A stretch of 64,000 bases of DNA from Hyparrhenia diplandra (lineage: Eukaryota > Streptophyta > Magnoliopsida > Poales > Poaceae): NCBI GenBank assembly GCA_015847255.1, contig JADLZK010012248.1, positions 1,426,001 to 1,490,000 of the forward strand. Direction: 5' to 3'. Every line of letters begins with the position of its first letter. Within the stretch, counting starts at the first letter, position 1. The notes under the pieces were generated by a model. That model saw only the letters and a program-made list of their open reading frames with translations. It was not told where the DNA came from and did not search any database. Below are positions 1-12,288 of this stretch, in pieces. The position numbers and the translations under genes were made by a program.

Positions 1-104
1 TTCATCCTAGGACACCTAGGTACAAACACAAAGACCTATGTGGGAGATTATAAAAGGATGGGGAGGAGGCCAAGAAAATGTCCACATCTTCTTTGGTAAA
101 CGCC

Positions 105-268
105 TCATCGGCTCATCCCGTTGAGCTTGGCAACCACCGTGGCGTGTTCATTCATGAGCTTTGCAACCACAGCGGTGTGCGCCCTTGTCGGCCTACTAGT
201 TCCCTTGCTTGGAGCTCATTCTCCACCTCTAGCTTGGCCATCTTCATCCAGGCAACGGGGTGAGTTAT
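105..268 (-). pseudogene. possible C-terminal exon remnant
   Basis: On the minus strand this stretch reads as a helical, charged C-terminal segment. It contains MAKLEVENELQARELV and, after one frame change, AVVAKLMNEHATVVAKLNG, ending at a TGA at 105-107. A pyrimidine-rich tract with AG lies just upstream at 269-270 and could be a splice acceptor. I do not recognise the protein. Similar alanine/lysine/glutamate-rich tails occur in transposon-associated plant proteins, but that is only an impression. The plus strand offers a competing reading: a TATA-like TATAAAA at 49-55 followed by an ATG at 78 open to 263. Codon content favours the minus strand. Confidence 0.25.
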
Positions 269-2990
269 CTTAAATTTTTTTAAACAACTAAACAATCGAT
301 ATGAGCCAAGACAAAAAAGCGTAGACAAAAATGGATCCGATGAAGAAGAATTTGTTTTTTGAGCCATACCATACAAAGAGATTGCTTTTAGTTTTTCTTT
401 TTTATTCTATCTTCACCGACTTAGTTATCTAGGATTAAATGTGGCAAGTATTTTTGGGGTATTGGCATTTAGGATCTTGATAAGAAGTAGGTCCTATGAA
501 AAATGCCGGCTAAGTGGATGTTTAATTCAACATTTTAGGTGCTTTCATTTTTCATATGTATGCCTTTGTTCATTAGTATTTTTGCTTTGTATTTGTTTTA
601 TAGTTTTAAGAAATTTAATGTCCAATTCATGATTTGGTGTCAACTCTTTTGTAGGTTTTCATGTGAGTATTAAGAACAATTCATGAATTGGCATCGCCTT
701 TTACGTAACACTCCCATTTCAATTTAAGGTTGGCCGCAAACAAGGTAATAAACCTGAACATTGTCACTTTCGTGGTTGGATCGTAGTTACCTATGAATTA
801 ACCTAACATAGCATTGCAAAATATGACAAATTTTAGTTGCCTAATATAGCACGCAAAATATATGATGATTCTCGCTATTCTTATATAGCTTTGGGTCCGA
901 TTTTTTTCTCGTAGTTACCTAATGCTTAAATCTTGTCGCCAAGGGGATTCAAGGGGGTGCTACATCTATGGTGTGGAGGAGCTGTGCTAGGCCTACAGTA
1001 CCGTGGCTCGCCAAAGATGGTTCCTCTACAAAGGGCAGTTCTACATATAACCTGAAGCTTTTAGTTATTAGATTGCATTTCCCGTTGTCCGCATTTTCGG
1101 TTTAGTTGAGTTATTTTTCGTTTGCCTCGCGGGTTAGGTATTGTAAATTGGGTTTAAGTTAGTTTTTGTTTGTTGCGGTGGGGAATAGTTACATTGGATG
1201 GATTTGGTTATGTTTATGCCAATTAGTTTTATTCTGACCTCTTGGTAAATTTACCACTAAGCTTATGAAAATGGCTTAATTTCGTGAGTTGCAAACGGTG
1301 ACAAAATTATAGTCCTTTTCACATGTGCGGTTTTGTTTTTTTGCTTGCTTTTTTTTTTTTTGTTGGACGGTAAGTATTAGCAAGGCAAAAGTTAGCAATA
1401 GCAAAAGAAGGAGGTGTTTGGACAAATCTAGCAAAGCAATTGTCATCTCGCATTGTTTATTGAGATGGAATAGTAGCAAGGTAGGTTAATTATAGCAAAG
1501 CAAGAAGTGGGTTTAATAGCACAATGACTATTATAAGTTTATTTTGCTATACTTCATACATAATGATTTACATACATGGAAATTTGTCGAACCGACAATA
1601 TTGAGTGTTGCATAGATAAACTATGTGCCGGTACCGCAGACACTAGGTCCTCAATTTTAAGGCATCTGTTTTACTCGTGTGGCTTTCCTTACAAAGAATT
1701 TGTGAGCATTGATTCACACCAACAGTGCAAAAGCCATATGGTTGAACCTCTCGCCCAAAGTGTATATTTGCGTAATTAGCTTTTCACATATATATCGTAT
1801 CCATGCGTTAGTTACATGTCTTCTCTAGAGGTAGTCAAACCATTTTTATTCCATTTATTTCCAACCGAATCAATAATTTTGGTGAGCCGATCCCTCGTTG
1901 CTTGTGTTTGTGTTGTTCAGATTCTCGCGGTTGCAAAAATAGAATCTTGTGTTTCATGGCGCACCGTGACACAAATAGCTATATTTAATTCTATTGTTGC
2001 ATACATGCCTTTACTCTTTTTTACATCAGCCCTGATGCATCATGCATGTTAAGATGAAAATTATTTACATACTAATTCGAGAATTGTAATGTGTTATGAC
2101 ACCTACATATGCCCGACATATTTAATTCTATTGTTGCCTACATATTTAATTCTATTGTTGCATACATGCCTTTACCGTTTCTACTTTTAATTTGGTTCTA
2201 TGCGTGTAGATCCGTTGTTTGGTACCGGAGAAAAATGGCTCGTGCAATGCAAGTATGGTAAAGAGATAGCCAAAAAAATCCTCGAAGTGTTTCGTCTCCA
2301 TTTGTGAACTTGCGCAGCGTCGGGTTATGTGGGTGTGGGATGCTTCATGGTCTACTTTTTGTATGCATGTAAGAAAATTGGGCCCTAGATTTGTTTTTCA
2401 AGGACTTGATTCTCGGCTCCCGCTTAGCGACACTTGCTTCATCTTCACGACTACTACCTAACACGCTCCCTAAATCGAAGATTCTGTTTTTGCATCGAAG
2501 TTGTCATGTGAGGGATGCCCCATGAATATGAACAATGGTATATTGTTTGCTTACCGAGATCAATGTATCCTCGTAATGTATTATATTTTGTATCAAGTTG
2601 GTTGTATCCATCCAGGCATTACCAATTGAGTTGCAATGATTTCATGCCCGCATGACTTTATCTTGTTGTGGTTCGCTAGATTTAGGTTATGCAAGAACAA
2701 AATGTTTGTATCATCATGCGCGCGGGGTGTGCCCTAAACACCGTTGTGTTGAGGTGAAACCGACTTAGCCCTACGTATGATAGTTGTGTTTCGCATTTTG
2801 GACCTTAGCGATCACGGTTTGTTTTTTTTATGTATGCATAATATCAATGCTTTTGGTGGCACCCGGCTCTATCACAAACCAAGAAGTTCATGTTATGCAA
2901 GAACAAGAACTACTATGGCTACATCTCGAGACTCTCGGTGCCATTACATATCTGTGAGTCCATTGTTTTCACAAAGGCATAGCGCGCCCT
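269..2990. other. AT-rich stretch without a supportable gene
   Basis: No reading frame of convincing length or composition is present. The sequence is AT-rich with homopolymer runs. A phrase around catatttaattctattgttg occurs three times (about 1979-2010, 2117-2140 and 2141-2172), so a small local duplication exists. Around 2686 and 2895 the phrase gttatgcaagaacaa is repeated. Otherwise I see nothing in it. Confidence 0.5.
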
Positions 2991-3000
2991 AGCACTAGTA

Positions 3001-3803
3001 TATATATATATCGTGTCGCCGTCACCGATATCGCTTCAGCTCCTTCACTCCGCCTCTCCACTCGCTTCGCACGGGAGCCTTCCTCGCCGTCGTCTTGCCG
3101 CCCAAGGGCTCTAGCCTCTTCCCCGCCACGCGCGCCGCCACCTCCATTCCTCCTCGCCCTCTCCTCCCCCCGCCGAAGATGAATGTGGGGAGGTTCAGCC
3201 CCTGCCTCGTCCCGTGTGGAAACGGTGGTGAGGACTTCGCCAAGGTTCAACAAGGGCGCCCCCGGCCGCCCACGGTACAAGAAGCAAGGCATCGGCCGCC
3301 TCCACGGGGTACAAGAAGCAAGGCATCCGCCGCCGCCTCGTGGGGGAGGCGACGGAATCGCCTCGCTCACTAGTAACTTGGAAACCCTAGCGACGGTGAC
3401 GCTAAGGAGTATCGTCGGGAGCTTAAGTGATGGAGGAAAGAGGACATGCCCAGATTCTTGCCTTCAACGACGTTGTCGTCAGTTCTTCTTCCTTGCCCTC
3501 GGGAAGCGGCGTCGTTGAGTCCCGCCTCGCGCCGGAAGAGGCGTCGTCTAGGCGCCTCCGGCCGTGAAGCCGGGCAGAGGCGAGGGGAAGGAGAAGTCCC
3601 CTAGCGGCGCCGAGGCAAGGAGCCGGAAGCGGGAGGCGGAGGCGAGGGCGAAGGAGAAGTCCTCGGCACGGGCGCCGAGGCAAGGAGCCGTGAAGCCGGA
3701 GGCTTACAAATGGGGAGATGGAAGCAAGATCGCCGTTGGCGCAGTACTAATGCCACATGATTCTAGATTTTTACAATCCACGACCATCGATTCTAGAATC
3801 TAG
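3001..3803 (+). pseudogene. GC-rich gene-like block (5' exon remnant)
   Basis: The composition switches abruptly from AT-rich to very GC-rich at about 3010, directly after a TATA-like run (2998-3011), as at many grass gene starts. A plus-strand ATG at 3180 opens MNVGRFSPCLVPCGNGGEDF and stops at 3371. A second open segment runs 3564-3803, rich in Lys, Glu, Ala and Arg. Two internal duplications are visible: gtacaagaagcaaggcatc at about 3274 and 3307, and a ~65-bp unit containing gccgaggcaaggagccg at about 3617 and 3679. These duplications and the mixed frames argue for a decayed or transposon-derived gene. No family is recognised. Confidence 0.3.
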
Positions 3804-3876
3804 GGTATGTTTGGAAGCTACACGATTTTTTTTCTCAAGGATTTTAGAATCCTCTTGGATCCAACAGGGCCTTAAT
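3804..3876. repeat. MITE-like fragment
   Basis: The phrase gggtatgtttgga near 3803 is matched about 60 bp later by tccaacagggcct, roughly its inverted counterpart. This kind of 'agggc-tgtttgga' terminal motif is common in short grass MITEs. The target duplication is not clear, so this is a weak call. Confidence 0.25.
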
Positions 3877-3931
3877 TAGTATGCCAAGAGCTTCCGCTTA
3901 TACTACTAGTTACGCTTTCAAGATTTTACGT

Positions 3932-4172
3932 AATTGAGAAAACCCATTTTGGCTTGGCCAAGGCCAACTGTTTTTGGCATACTTCTGGAGAATAATGGTA
4001 GTTTCGCCGCCATTTTTTGCGCTTTTGGCATAGTTCACTTACATGCATGCTTTGTTTAAATTGAGAAAACCAATTTTGGCGGCTATTTTGGCATAGATCT
4101 CGTGGAATATAATGGTAGTTCTCGGCCACCATTTTTGGCATAGTTCACTTTGCATGCATGCATGCTTTATTT
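3932..4172. repeat. two-copy tandem repeat, unit ~125 bp
   Basis: Two adjacent copies share the order attgagaaaacc, ttttggcata, aatggtagtt, gccatttttgg, tggcatagttcactt and catgcatgctt. The copies begin near 3932 and 4059. They differ by substitutions and small indels, so the duplication is not recent. No reading frame follows the repeat. Confidence 0.6.
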
Positions 4173-4290
4173 CACTCTGGCTAGTTTCTCAATGACCAAA
4201 TATATGAACGATGCTTGTGATTTGACGACTTGTGACTTGTTTTTTGTCCGAACGATCTCATCCGGATCCCTCATATATATGTTCATGCAG

Positions 4291-4452
4291 AAGCTCTTTG
4301 AAGTTGTTTGTGCTGTTGAGGATCTCATCAAGAGGAAGGCTGAGAGCGAAGACGAGAGGCTCATCATGCATAGGCTCGCTTGCCAGGCTGTTGAGGCTAG
4401 TGTTGAGTACCGCTGTGGTGGCATGCCTACGATGCCGCATACAACACACTAA
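4291..4452 (+). CDS. putative terminal exon, unknown protein
   Basis: A good splice acceptor (gttcatgcag, ending at 4290) is followed by an open frame starting KLFEVVCAVEDLIKRKAE and ending with TAA at 4450-4452. The 53 residues are strongly helical and acidic/basic, unlike the AT-rich flanks, so a real exon or recent remnant is plausible. The upstream partner could be the GC-rich block at 3.0-3.8 kb on the same strand, but no joining donor is certain. I do not recognise the family. Short helical C-terminal exons of this sort also occur in CACTA accessory proteins. Confidence 0.35.
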   Translation, partial: KLFEVVCAVEDLIKRKAESEDERLIMHRLACQAVEASVEYRCGGMPTMPHTTH

Positions 4453-4669
4453 ATAATGTGATTGATGTTATCTTTGTCTTGACTTACTTTTGGTGATCAT
4501 GTACTAGCTAGGGTAGTATTAAAACAATGTGATGATGCAAACTCGATGACCGGGTTGTTCGCTTTGAGAAAATATATGATGACTAGAAGCTTGTACGCAT
4601 AAGTTGTTAACCACACATACATATGCCTCGCATATGTAGGCAGCTAATAAAAACTGGTTGCACAACGTG

Positions 4670-5113
4670 TTTTTTTTTTTGAGAAGGAAAATGTATTTAT
4701 CTCAACGCATTACATCGGCCCATTTACAAACAGGATCCACAAGAAAAGAAAAATTACAGAGAAGTAGAAAGCTCCCGCTCATCTTCCTCGCAGCCTTCGT
4801 GAGATCCGTTCATACCACCGCCGGCCGCTTCCAATCGCCGTCGGCACTGTGAGCCAAACTCCACCGTGGTGGAGGCCGCAGAGGAGGGCTTACTTCTAGG
4901 CGACACCGCCTCCCAGCGCATCGCCCAACTCTCGTACCCATGACGCATCCATACCAAAACCACGCCTCGAACTCGAAAAAACATGATGCACCATTGCATC
5001 AATCCGCCATTTGAACTTCCACAACGATTAATGGATTGTTCACAAGTTCCAACGGACGAACTCAACCGACGCAAACCATTCGCGAATCGGTAAACCGCCG
5101 TTGGAGACCCCAT
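4670..5113 (-). mobile_element. retroposon 3' tail (LINE-like or retrocopy)
   Basis: Read on the minus strand, the sequence ends in gataaatacattttccttctc followed by an 11-base A run (plus-strand T run 4670-4680). This is the usual 3' end of a LINE-like retroposon or retrocopy. An open frame from 5113 to 4754 (starting MGSPTAVYRFANGLRRLSSS) precedes it, but no reverse-transcriptase motif is visible. No target-site duplication was found, so the 5' limit is uncertain. Confidence 0.4.
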
Positions 5114-5162
5114 CTACTTAAGAAGCGCGACCGTTTCTTCCCCGGCAAAAAAACACAGAGAA

Positions 5163-5778
5163 ATGGAGTCATCTCACAAAGAATCGGCAAAGACGATGCC
5201 CGTGAGACCGCGACTTGCCGCCGAGATGTGGTCGCCGCCGGCGACAGATACCCAGACATCGACACGACAAGCCACGCGGCGATGCCACGGCCGTGGAGGA
5301 CTTCATCAATGAAACCGAGGTCCAAACAAAGGCGTGTATGCTCGCTGGCCTCGACCGAGTGGTTGATTCTTCCTCCCAACGAGTTTGGCAAAACGCTTCA
5401 GATCTCTCAGCCAAATACCGTGTGTTGGCCATCGATGCCTTGTATATCAAGTGCACCGTGCCGGGGCGGGTTACCCTGTGTTTTGAACCACTTTCTTCAA
5501 GATGAGGGCCATGTGTTCACCGGGGCGCCATAGGCAAGGACGTGAAATGCCTTGAAGTTGATCGGGGTCCGCCACCCAATCCACGCGACTTACAACTTAT
5601 TGTGCCCGCTCTTGATGTTAACGAGTACAAGAATCGCAGAACTGTAGTGTCTCCCCTCGCCGGATACTCTAGCGTCGGCGTTCTACTGATTCCTCATCGG
5701 AAGAAGAAGAAGCGTAAGAAGCGCGGCAGAAGAAGGACGGCGACTCCATCGATCACCACCGATGGGGGACTTTGAGTT
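5163..5778 (+). pseudogene. frameshifted coding remnant, unknown
   Basis: The ATG at 5163 opens MESSHKESAKTMPVRPRLAA. After a shift near 5285 a protein-like segment follows (EDFINETEVQTKACMLAGLD, then RVVDSSSQRVWQNASDLSAK) up to a stop at 5503. A third segment from 5542 ends in a Lys/Arg-rich tail near 5740. The composition suggests genuine former coding sequence. It is not matched to a known family and at least two frame changes are needed. Confidence 0.3.
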
Positions 5779-5863
5779 GTCACGAATCAGATTAACTACG
5801 CCAAAGATAGATGCCTTCCCGCCCTTTGAGATTGCTAATCGGGTTCGGATCAAGCATGGTTAT

Positions 5864-8800
5864 TGTAACACCCGTGTGTTAATTACCGCTAAGCAATGGA
5901 TTTGGCCAAAGACAAGTGTACTAGTTCATGGTCAAGTTGTCTCATTAAAAAGACGCGAGAGGAATCAAATTCTAAATCGTCCCCCTTGTTTAAAACCCTA
6001 GTTTCTAAACCCCGTTTTGTTCCCTTTTCTTTTATTCAAAATTTATCAAGATTTTGGGTATGGTCATTAAAGCATTTTTGTAGAGTTTTCAAAATTATAC
6101 AAAGTTGGTATTTTGAGTTTTCAAAGTTTAGTTCAAAATTTTGAAGTAATTTTGAATTTCATTCAAACCCTAATTGCCCCTTTTTCTATATTTCAAAATT
6201 TATGCAAAATTTGAGAAAACTTTCAAAAGCTAGTTTGTAGATCTTGTTGAGAGGAACAAAAGTCATGTACAAAGTTTTTCAAGTTTTTACATGATTTTTA
6301 AAAGTAATTTTGAATTCAAATTTCAAATTCTTTGACCCCATTTCAAAAAGTCAAACTTAGAGGCTGAATTTGAAAATGTTCCAATTATGGATTTTGTAGA
6401 TCTTGAAAAAATTAAGGCAAGTTGCTTTTTGGAGATTTTTGAGTTTAGTTCAAATTTTTAGAGTAATTTGCAAAGTTCGGGTTGAAAGAGAAGGTCAAAC
6501 TTGGGACTTAGAATTTTTCTAAGTCTCGAGATCGGTGTCCGATAGGATCGACGTCTCGCGTTCTCGAGATTTTGCTAAGCAACTTGAGTTGAACCAAAAA
6601 TACGGATTTGAGTTTATGCTTTGAAGACCAACATATCAAAAGTTGAGATCGATCGGATTTGATTTGACAAGGCTTTGACAATCATTTCCAAGTATCATTA
6701 AGTCGTTGACAATGCAAGTTTTTGAGATGATTATCTCTTAATCTGAGCAGAGTTAATGATCATGGGCCTGTTATGAAAAATGAAGGTTGATCAGTGGAGA
6801 ACATTTTTGCCTCTTGGCCCATGTCGAGATTCGCCCAGAAATGGCCCAAACCGGCATCCCAACCGACTCACTTTAACACGTGTCGAGTATTCGATGAAAT
6901 GCCTCAATGGAACTCTCGCCCGGGACGTGTCACGCGCGGAGGGCGCCGATCGCCATTGACGCCGCTGCCCCTCCCGTGTCGCGCGCCGGGGTTACGCTAC
7001 TCGTCCGGAGAGGTCCGGGCGACCTCCTTCTCCTCCTCGCCGCCCGCTCATCTCCTCCTCCCTCCTCCCCGCTCCCCGCCGACGCCGCTTGCCGCTGCGC
7101 GCCGCCATGGACGGCGGTCGGATTCCACGGCCGCCTTTGTTTTCTCCACTTCGGCCTCCACCGCCCGCCCGTGTGCGTCCCTCGCCTCCTTCGCCCGCTT
7201 CTAGCCCCTCGCCCGCGCCGCCGCCGGCGCCGCTGGCCGCCGTGGGCCGCCGCCCGTGGCCCTGCGCTGGTGGGCGGTCGCCCGCGGACCGCCTCCGTTC
7301 GGCTAGAGCCATGGCGGGTGCGGCTCAGCGCCGCCGACGACTTCGCCATTGCTCCTCCGCCCCGCCGATAGCCCGGCCGACGACGCCGGCGCCATTGCCG
7401 CCCCGCGCCCGCTCGCTCCTTCAAGAGGAAGAAGAAGGGAAGAGGAAAAGAAATAGAAGAAGGACCTGTTTGTAAAATCAGAAAATTCCAGGGAGCTAGG
7501 TGAGAAGTCCCCGTGACTCATATGAATAGTATTTTGGACCTGCTTTTGTAATTTCATAAAAGTCCGTGGTTCTCTTCATAATTTTGCCAAGTCAAGGCCT
7601 GGATGGGTTTTGTTGGGCCGCCTTTTATTGTTCATATAGGCGGTCGGTATTGTTCATTTGGGCCGGGCGGCTTTAAGCCCGAAGGCTTTTCCTTTTAATC
7701 AAATGTTTTATCAATTTCTATTTGTTTAAATAGTGTGGAGTTTTTGTTATTTTCATATAAATTTAAATAGAGCTTCTAAAATTCTGAAAATTTTTGTGTA
7801 GCCTTCCCATGAGTATGTCTATCCATGAAAAATTTGAAACTTGAAATTTGAATACTTTTGGCATGATTTAAAAATACAAATTTTAATTGAAAAATGCATC
7901 TTCCTTTGATTTTTAATAATTATTTTATTTATCCAAAAATCATGAAAATTATTTTGGTGCTGTTTTATGATGTGACCTACTTGTGGAAAAAGTTTGGGGT
8001 CCATTGGAGAAAGTTAAATTATTTTCTATATTATGCTTTATTTATTTAATTAGAAAATGAGATGATTAGTGATTTTCGACTTAGGTTTTTGAGTGAGTTT
8101 TGGGTTGTTTTGTGAACCCTAAATCACACCACTGTTAGATGGTCCTTGAGAACTCCTTAGGCAATGGTGATGATATCTCGAGAGTAGTTCAACAAGTTGG
8201 TTTTGTTAGGTTGTAACTTTATCGTGAAGGAAAGTTGTACTCACGTTGTTTATCATTTCATGCATACATCAAGCATCATGTTTACCATTCCATCATGCTA
8301 AAGCATGCATCATTATCCACGTGTAGAGTATACGAGAGTGAGTCGGATCGTGTTGATGGAGCCTTGGAGAAGGCGTTGAGCTGGCTCACGATGATCAAGT
8401 TTCGGAGAAGATCCGTCCGTCGACAAGGATGCCATCAAGTTTGACTTTGACAACTTTTCTACGGAATCGACTTTTCCTTGCAACACGAGGCAAGCCCCCG
8501 GTTCATTTAAACCTTCCTTGTGTTTTTACAAAGCTTTATATCACCTTTGCTTTATGCTTTGCATTAGGTGATAGGAGTTGAGTGACAACCTAATTGATGC
8601 ATTACCATTCCTTGATTATTTCAATATCTACCTTGATAACCTGTTTTGCTAAAATGCTAGAACGCTTAGCCTGGCTATATTAGTTAGATTTTTGAGTCAA
8701 AATGTGACAAGTCCCTTATGATAGCCCGAAGAGGCTTTTGATGAAAAAGAATGCTATATGATAGAACCATCTTTGGGATATGGTTTTGAAATTGAGACCG

Positions 8801-9923
8801 GTCGGGTAATTTGCATTGAGAATGGAGTCTCGGATTAGTAGTATTTCCGGCTTGTCGATTAAGGACTTGAAGCGTGTAGGCCCGTGTAACCGAGACTATG
8901 GAAAGCAATTTGCGCCCGAGGTCGTTGGACCAATGGCACGCCTCGTCATGGGTGTTATCCCATCACGGCCGACCCTAGTTCCGGACACATACTCTCCGGT
9001 AAGCCCCGATCTTGGGGGTGTCAAATCGGAAACGCATACAACCGCCAAGACCGGGAGTGGAGAGATGGCGGGAGTACATGCTACCCTCGTGGGTTAAAGT
9101 CCCGGATTGAGGTGTACGGTATTCTCGGGTGGCGAGGACGCGGTTCCGCTTTTGAGTATCCAAGAAAGGGTTGATATATGCAAGCTTAAATGCTACATAT
9201 GTCGTGGTGGAAAGAACTCCCCCAATTTGGGTTAATCGATTTCGAAATCGCCGTGCTTTCGGATATGGAGACTCTCGGTTTCCCGACTTATATCATAGTT
9301 TAATTATGGAACGTAGAAGAGAAGGAATAAGTGCGGAACTTCTACAAGTGTTTGTTATAGTACAAGATCACCTAGAATAGGTGAGATACTAAATTGAGAT
9401 TAAAACATTGAAAGTAAGGACTCACTATTAGTAAGCTTTTTTCGCAAAAAGAGTCCTTGATCCTTGCTAAAGCCTTACCTTGATTCCTATTAGACCAAAG
9501 ATTCCCGAGTCTTCTCCTATTTTCTTTAGTCGGGTAAGTCTTGTTGAGTACTCCCGCACTTTCGTGGTTTGTTGACCCCTCGTTGTGTGTCTTCGACTTC
9601 GTCTTTGTTTAACCAAGGTTATGTCGGTGGGCGCGACATGATCCGGTTGTCTTCTAGTCTACTCACTTCCGCAGAAATTAATTAAGTTAAGTTTACTCAA
9701 ATGTAACTTACTCACATTTGGTAAAGTTAATGTTATTATTCTTCCCGCATTCGATTTATATTTTTATAACAAATGTTGTAATGTTGTAGCTACTCCTTTG
9801 TTGATCCCGGTATGAGGTATCAACAGGGCTTCTTAAGTTATCGGGTGTATCCGCACATTTGTCAAAGGTCTTAAGGACAATGACAAAAGTGTGTGGGCCC
9901 TGTAATTAGGAGGTTCTCATACG
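5864..9923 (+). repeat. 5' LTR of the LARD-like element
   Basis: About 4.06 kb. The order is TGTAACACCC start, ~1 kb of AT-rich sequence, a ~580-bp GC-rich zone, then AT-rich sequence to the end at ...ggttctcatacg. It aligns over its full length with 12286-16332. The AT-rich parts are nearly identical between copies, differing by scattered single-base changes and indels. The GC-rich zone is visibly more diverged. Confidence 0.85.
6890..7480 (+). other. GC-rich exon-like zone inside the 5' LTR
   Basis: This zone consists largely of GCC, CGC and CTC words. It carries several overlapping open frames on both strands, none clearly a protein. It ends in a purine-rich stretch (about 7422-7467) followed by ttgtaaaatcagaaaattc. 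The equivalent zone in the 3' LTR is 13310-13915. It resembles a grass 5' exon or a CpG-rich leader, and could serve as the LTR promoter/leader or be a captured gene piece. The sequence does not decide between these. Confidence 0.5.
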
Positions 9924-9925
9924 AG

Positions 9926-9943
9926 TGGTATCGAGCTCATACT
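9926..9943 (+). other. primer binding site, initiator tRNA-Met type
   Basis: The phrase tggtatcgagctcatac lies two bases after the LTR end. It matches the usual plant tRNA-iMet PBS (TGGTATCAGAGC...) except for a missing AG pair. This fixes the orientation as plus. Confidence 0.75.
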
Positions 9944-12270
9944 TAGGATCGTTTACAAAGATTACTTTTGAAAACTTTAAAATGATTTTATAATCTAAAA
10001 GTTTTTGAAAGTAACAAATTAAAAATAATCTCCTATCTTTCCTTATGCTTGCCGGAAGGCTTTGAGAAGATGTCTTGATGGGTCAAATAAAAGGCTTCGA
10101 GAAGTTTTCATCTCTTCTTGAGAAGAACAATTAAAGAGTTGAATATCGCCGCCAAAGTTCTACTAAGAGCCATTTCATCATTCCGCCATGATCATCCAAG
10201 AATATAGTGTATAAAGTAAAGCCCTATAATGTACCGACATCTAACATCTTGAAGGCGTAATACTCCTAACGTTAGAAGACGTATAGGACGAGCATGCATC
10301 ATATCATCCATATAATGTTGATTCCTCTTCCTTTTATTCGGACAACTATTTTTCTTTATAGTTGTTTGTCCTAAATTTTATCCTATACCAAGTCCTTGAT
10401 TAATGGATATTCATTTGATAATCTTTGCTTCATAAGTTCCTAGCCTTTGGGAGCTTGCACCTTGCTATGTCAATTCTATTTTAAAAGCTTCAGACTATAC
10501 CTTGATTTCTTAACTCATACATGTCGTATTTTGACTTCTTTCATTTTGACACATACTCTTCTCTTCACTATAATTCACGATTACGTGTTTTCACCTTCGT
10601 TGCAAACTCTTTTTTTCGAAAAAAATTCATATCCGAACTCTAAAATTTTCGAAAAACCCTTATAGGTTGCAATCACCTTTTTTTTCTTCGATTGTAATCT
10701 TGATATTAATTCTTGTTGTTTTGCAAATTTCTTATAAGCCCTTGTTATTGCAACCAACTTTTCGTTTCGTTGCAATCTCCGAATCAATCCTTGTTGTCTT
10801 TTAAACCCCTTGTAAGTCACCGTGTTTGACACTTTTTCCTTTCCCATTACTTATCCCACGGAATTTGTCGCCTTGAAATTTCGGAATATGATTCCTTTTA
10901 AGGGGAAGGATCATCATATCCCGTGATGTTCATGATCATCTTGTCGCATCATTGGCAAGCATCCTTGCATTGCATATGTTGTTTATAGCATTTATGTTAT
11001 GCACACATGATGTCTCACGTGTTATCTAAAATGATGTTAATGTTGGTTGTTGTTTGTGTTTCATCGTTAAGCTTTGTGTGTACTTTGGTTGAACCCTAGT
11101 TCAACTAGGATGTTATGCGTAAATCCTTGCCACGACTTATGTTGTGCCATGTGGAACCATGCCAAGTGTTTGTTAGACTCTTTTGACGTTTCTTCAAGAA
11201 AGGAGCCCGATGCCCTACAAATTCTCTTTGACCTCTAAAACTTTCTTGGCTTTGATCTTGAAATCACCTTCATACCGACTCCACACCTTGGAACTTTCTT
11301 TGGTTATTTATCTATATTCTATCCGAGGACTTGTATATCGGATCGCTTGTTTTGTGAGTTCCTTCGAAAAGTTATAAGAAAAGGTGATCCTTGAAGAGCA
11401 AGTCACCGACATCAACATTAACGTACTACAAGAAGTGATAGATAAGGGACTCGCTTAATTATTTCCGAAGATCGGGATCATTGTGGCATCCTTTTGCCGC
11501 CACGTGTTTTCTCAATGTCGTGAACATCCTCGGCCCTTTTCAAGGCCTTTTGTGTTGCGTTTCAGTAGTGTCTCTCCCCGCACCACACCTTCTTTCTTCC
11601 TTTCTTTGTGTGCCATGTCATTTGTAGCTCTTACCATTACACCATACCGAACCCCTCCATGCCCTCGGCCCGCTACTCGCTCTACGCCACGGGAATCTTG
11701 TCACCCAATAATTGAGCACGAGAGCACCATGGCTGGTAGAGAAGATTGAATAGTACTGCGACGCAAAACACTTGAGTGTGTGGATTAGCTTCTTAACGTA
11801 AAAGGGTGGTAGGACTATGAGTGCTATTGGTCAAGTCATTAGAGGCAAAGAAACGGAAAACTCCCTAGAGGCACTTCGTGTTCTTTTTTGCAGCAAAGGT
11901 TTCTATGAGTTGCCTGTTGACATTGGATTGAAAGCTAAATATTTTTGGGCAACTCGACTTCAAAGAATAGTTCAGCTTGTTTTGCCTGTCACAGAAAGAC
12001 AGATGCAGTAAGAATCAAGTAGCTAATTGATTTAATTGGAGTAAAGATTTATACGAGGCACCTTGTACGCTTTTGAGTGGGGGTGATCGGGGGTCTTCGG
12101 TGAGAAGATTTCCCATCCGAACTCAACGACCGGACAAAACCAGATATGCAAGGAGAAGTAACAATGTTTCATGGGAGTCAATGAAGGAAATTCTATGGAC
12201 AAAGATTAAGGGTAACATGCCTTCGTTTCCCTTAAAAGTTTTTCTACCCCAAATCTCGGGACGAGATTTA
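9944..12270 (+). other. LARD internal domain, mostly non-coding
   Basis: The interior shows no retroviral-type motif apart from the last ~200 bp. Short open frames at 10447-10665, 11483-11749 and 11817-12011 have no recognisable domain. The region 10581-10847 contains repeated phrases such as ttgcaat...ttcttgttgtttt. Confidence 0.6.
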
Positions 12271-12288
12271 TTTAAGGGGAAGGACTGA
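12073..12288 (+). pseudogene. remnant of the pol C-terminal end
   Basis: An open frame reads RPDKTRYARRSNNVSWESMK and runs to SGRDLFKGKD at the purine tract. The order (basic segment, W-E phrase, then the frame ending in the conserved nucleotide phrase ctcgggacgagattt) resembles the very end of a Tekay-type polyprotein after the chromodomain. It is short and degenerate. I infer it is what remained when the element lost gag-pol. Confidence 0.35.
12271..12285 (+). other. polypurine tract
   Basis: tttaaggggaaggac immediately precedes the 3' LTR start at 12286 and follows the conserved ctcgggacgagattta. Confidence 0.75.

Noticed and set aside
6930..7424. Overlapping long open frames on both strands in the GC-rich LTR zone
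   Set aside because: Stops are rare in very GC-rich DNA. The frames are low-complexity Arg/Ala/Pro/Gly and are not kept between the two LTR copies.
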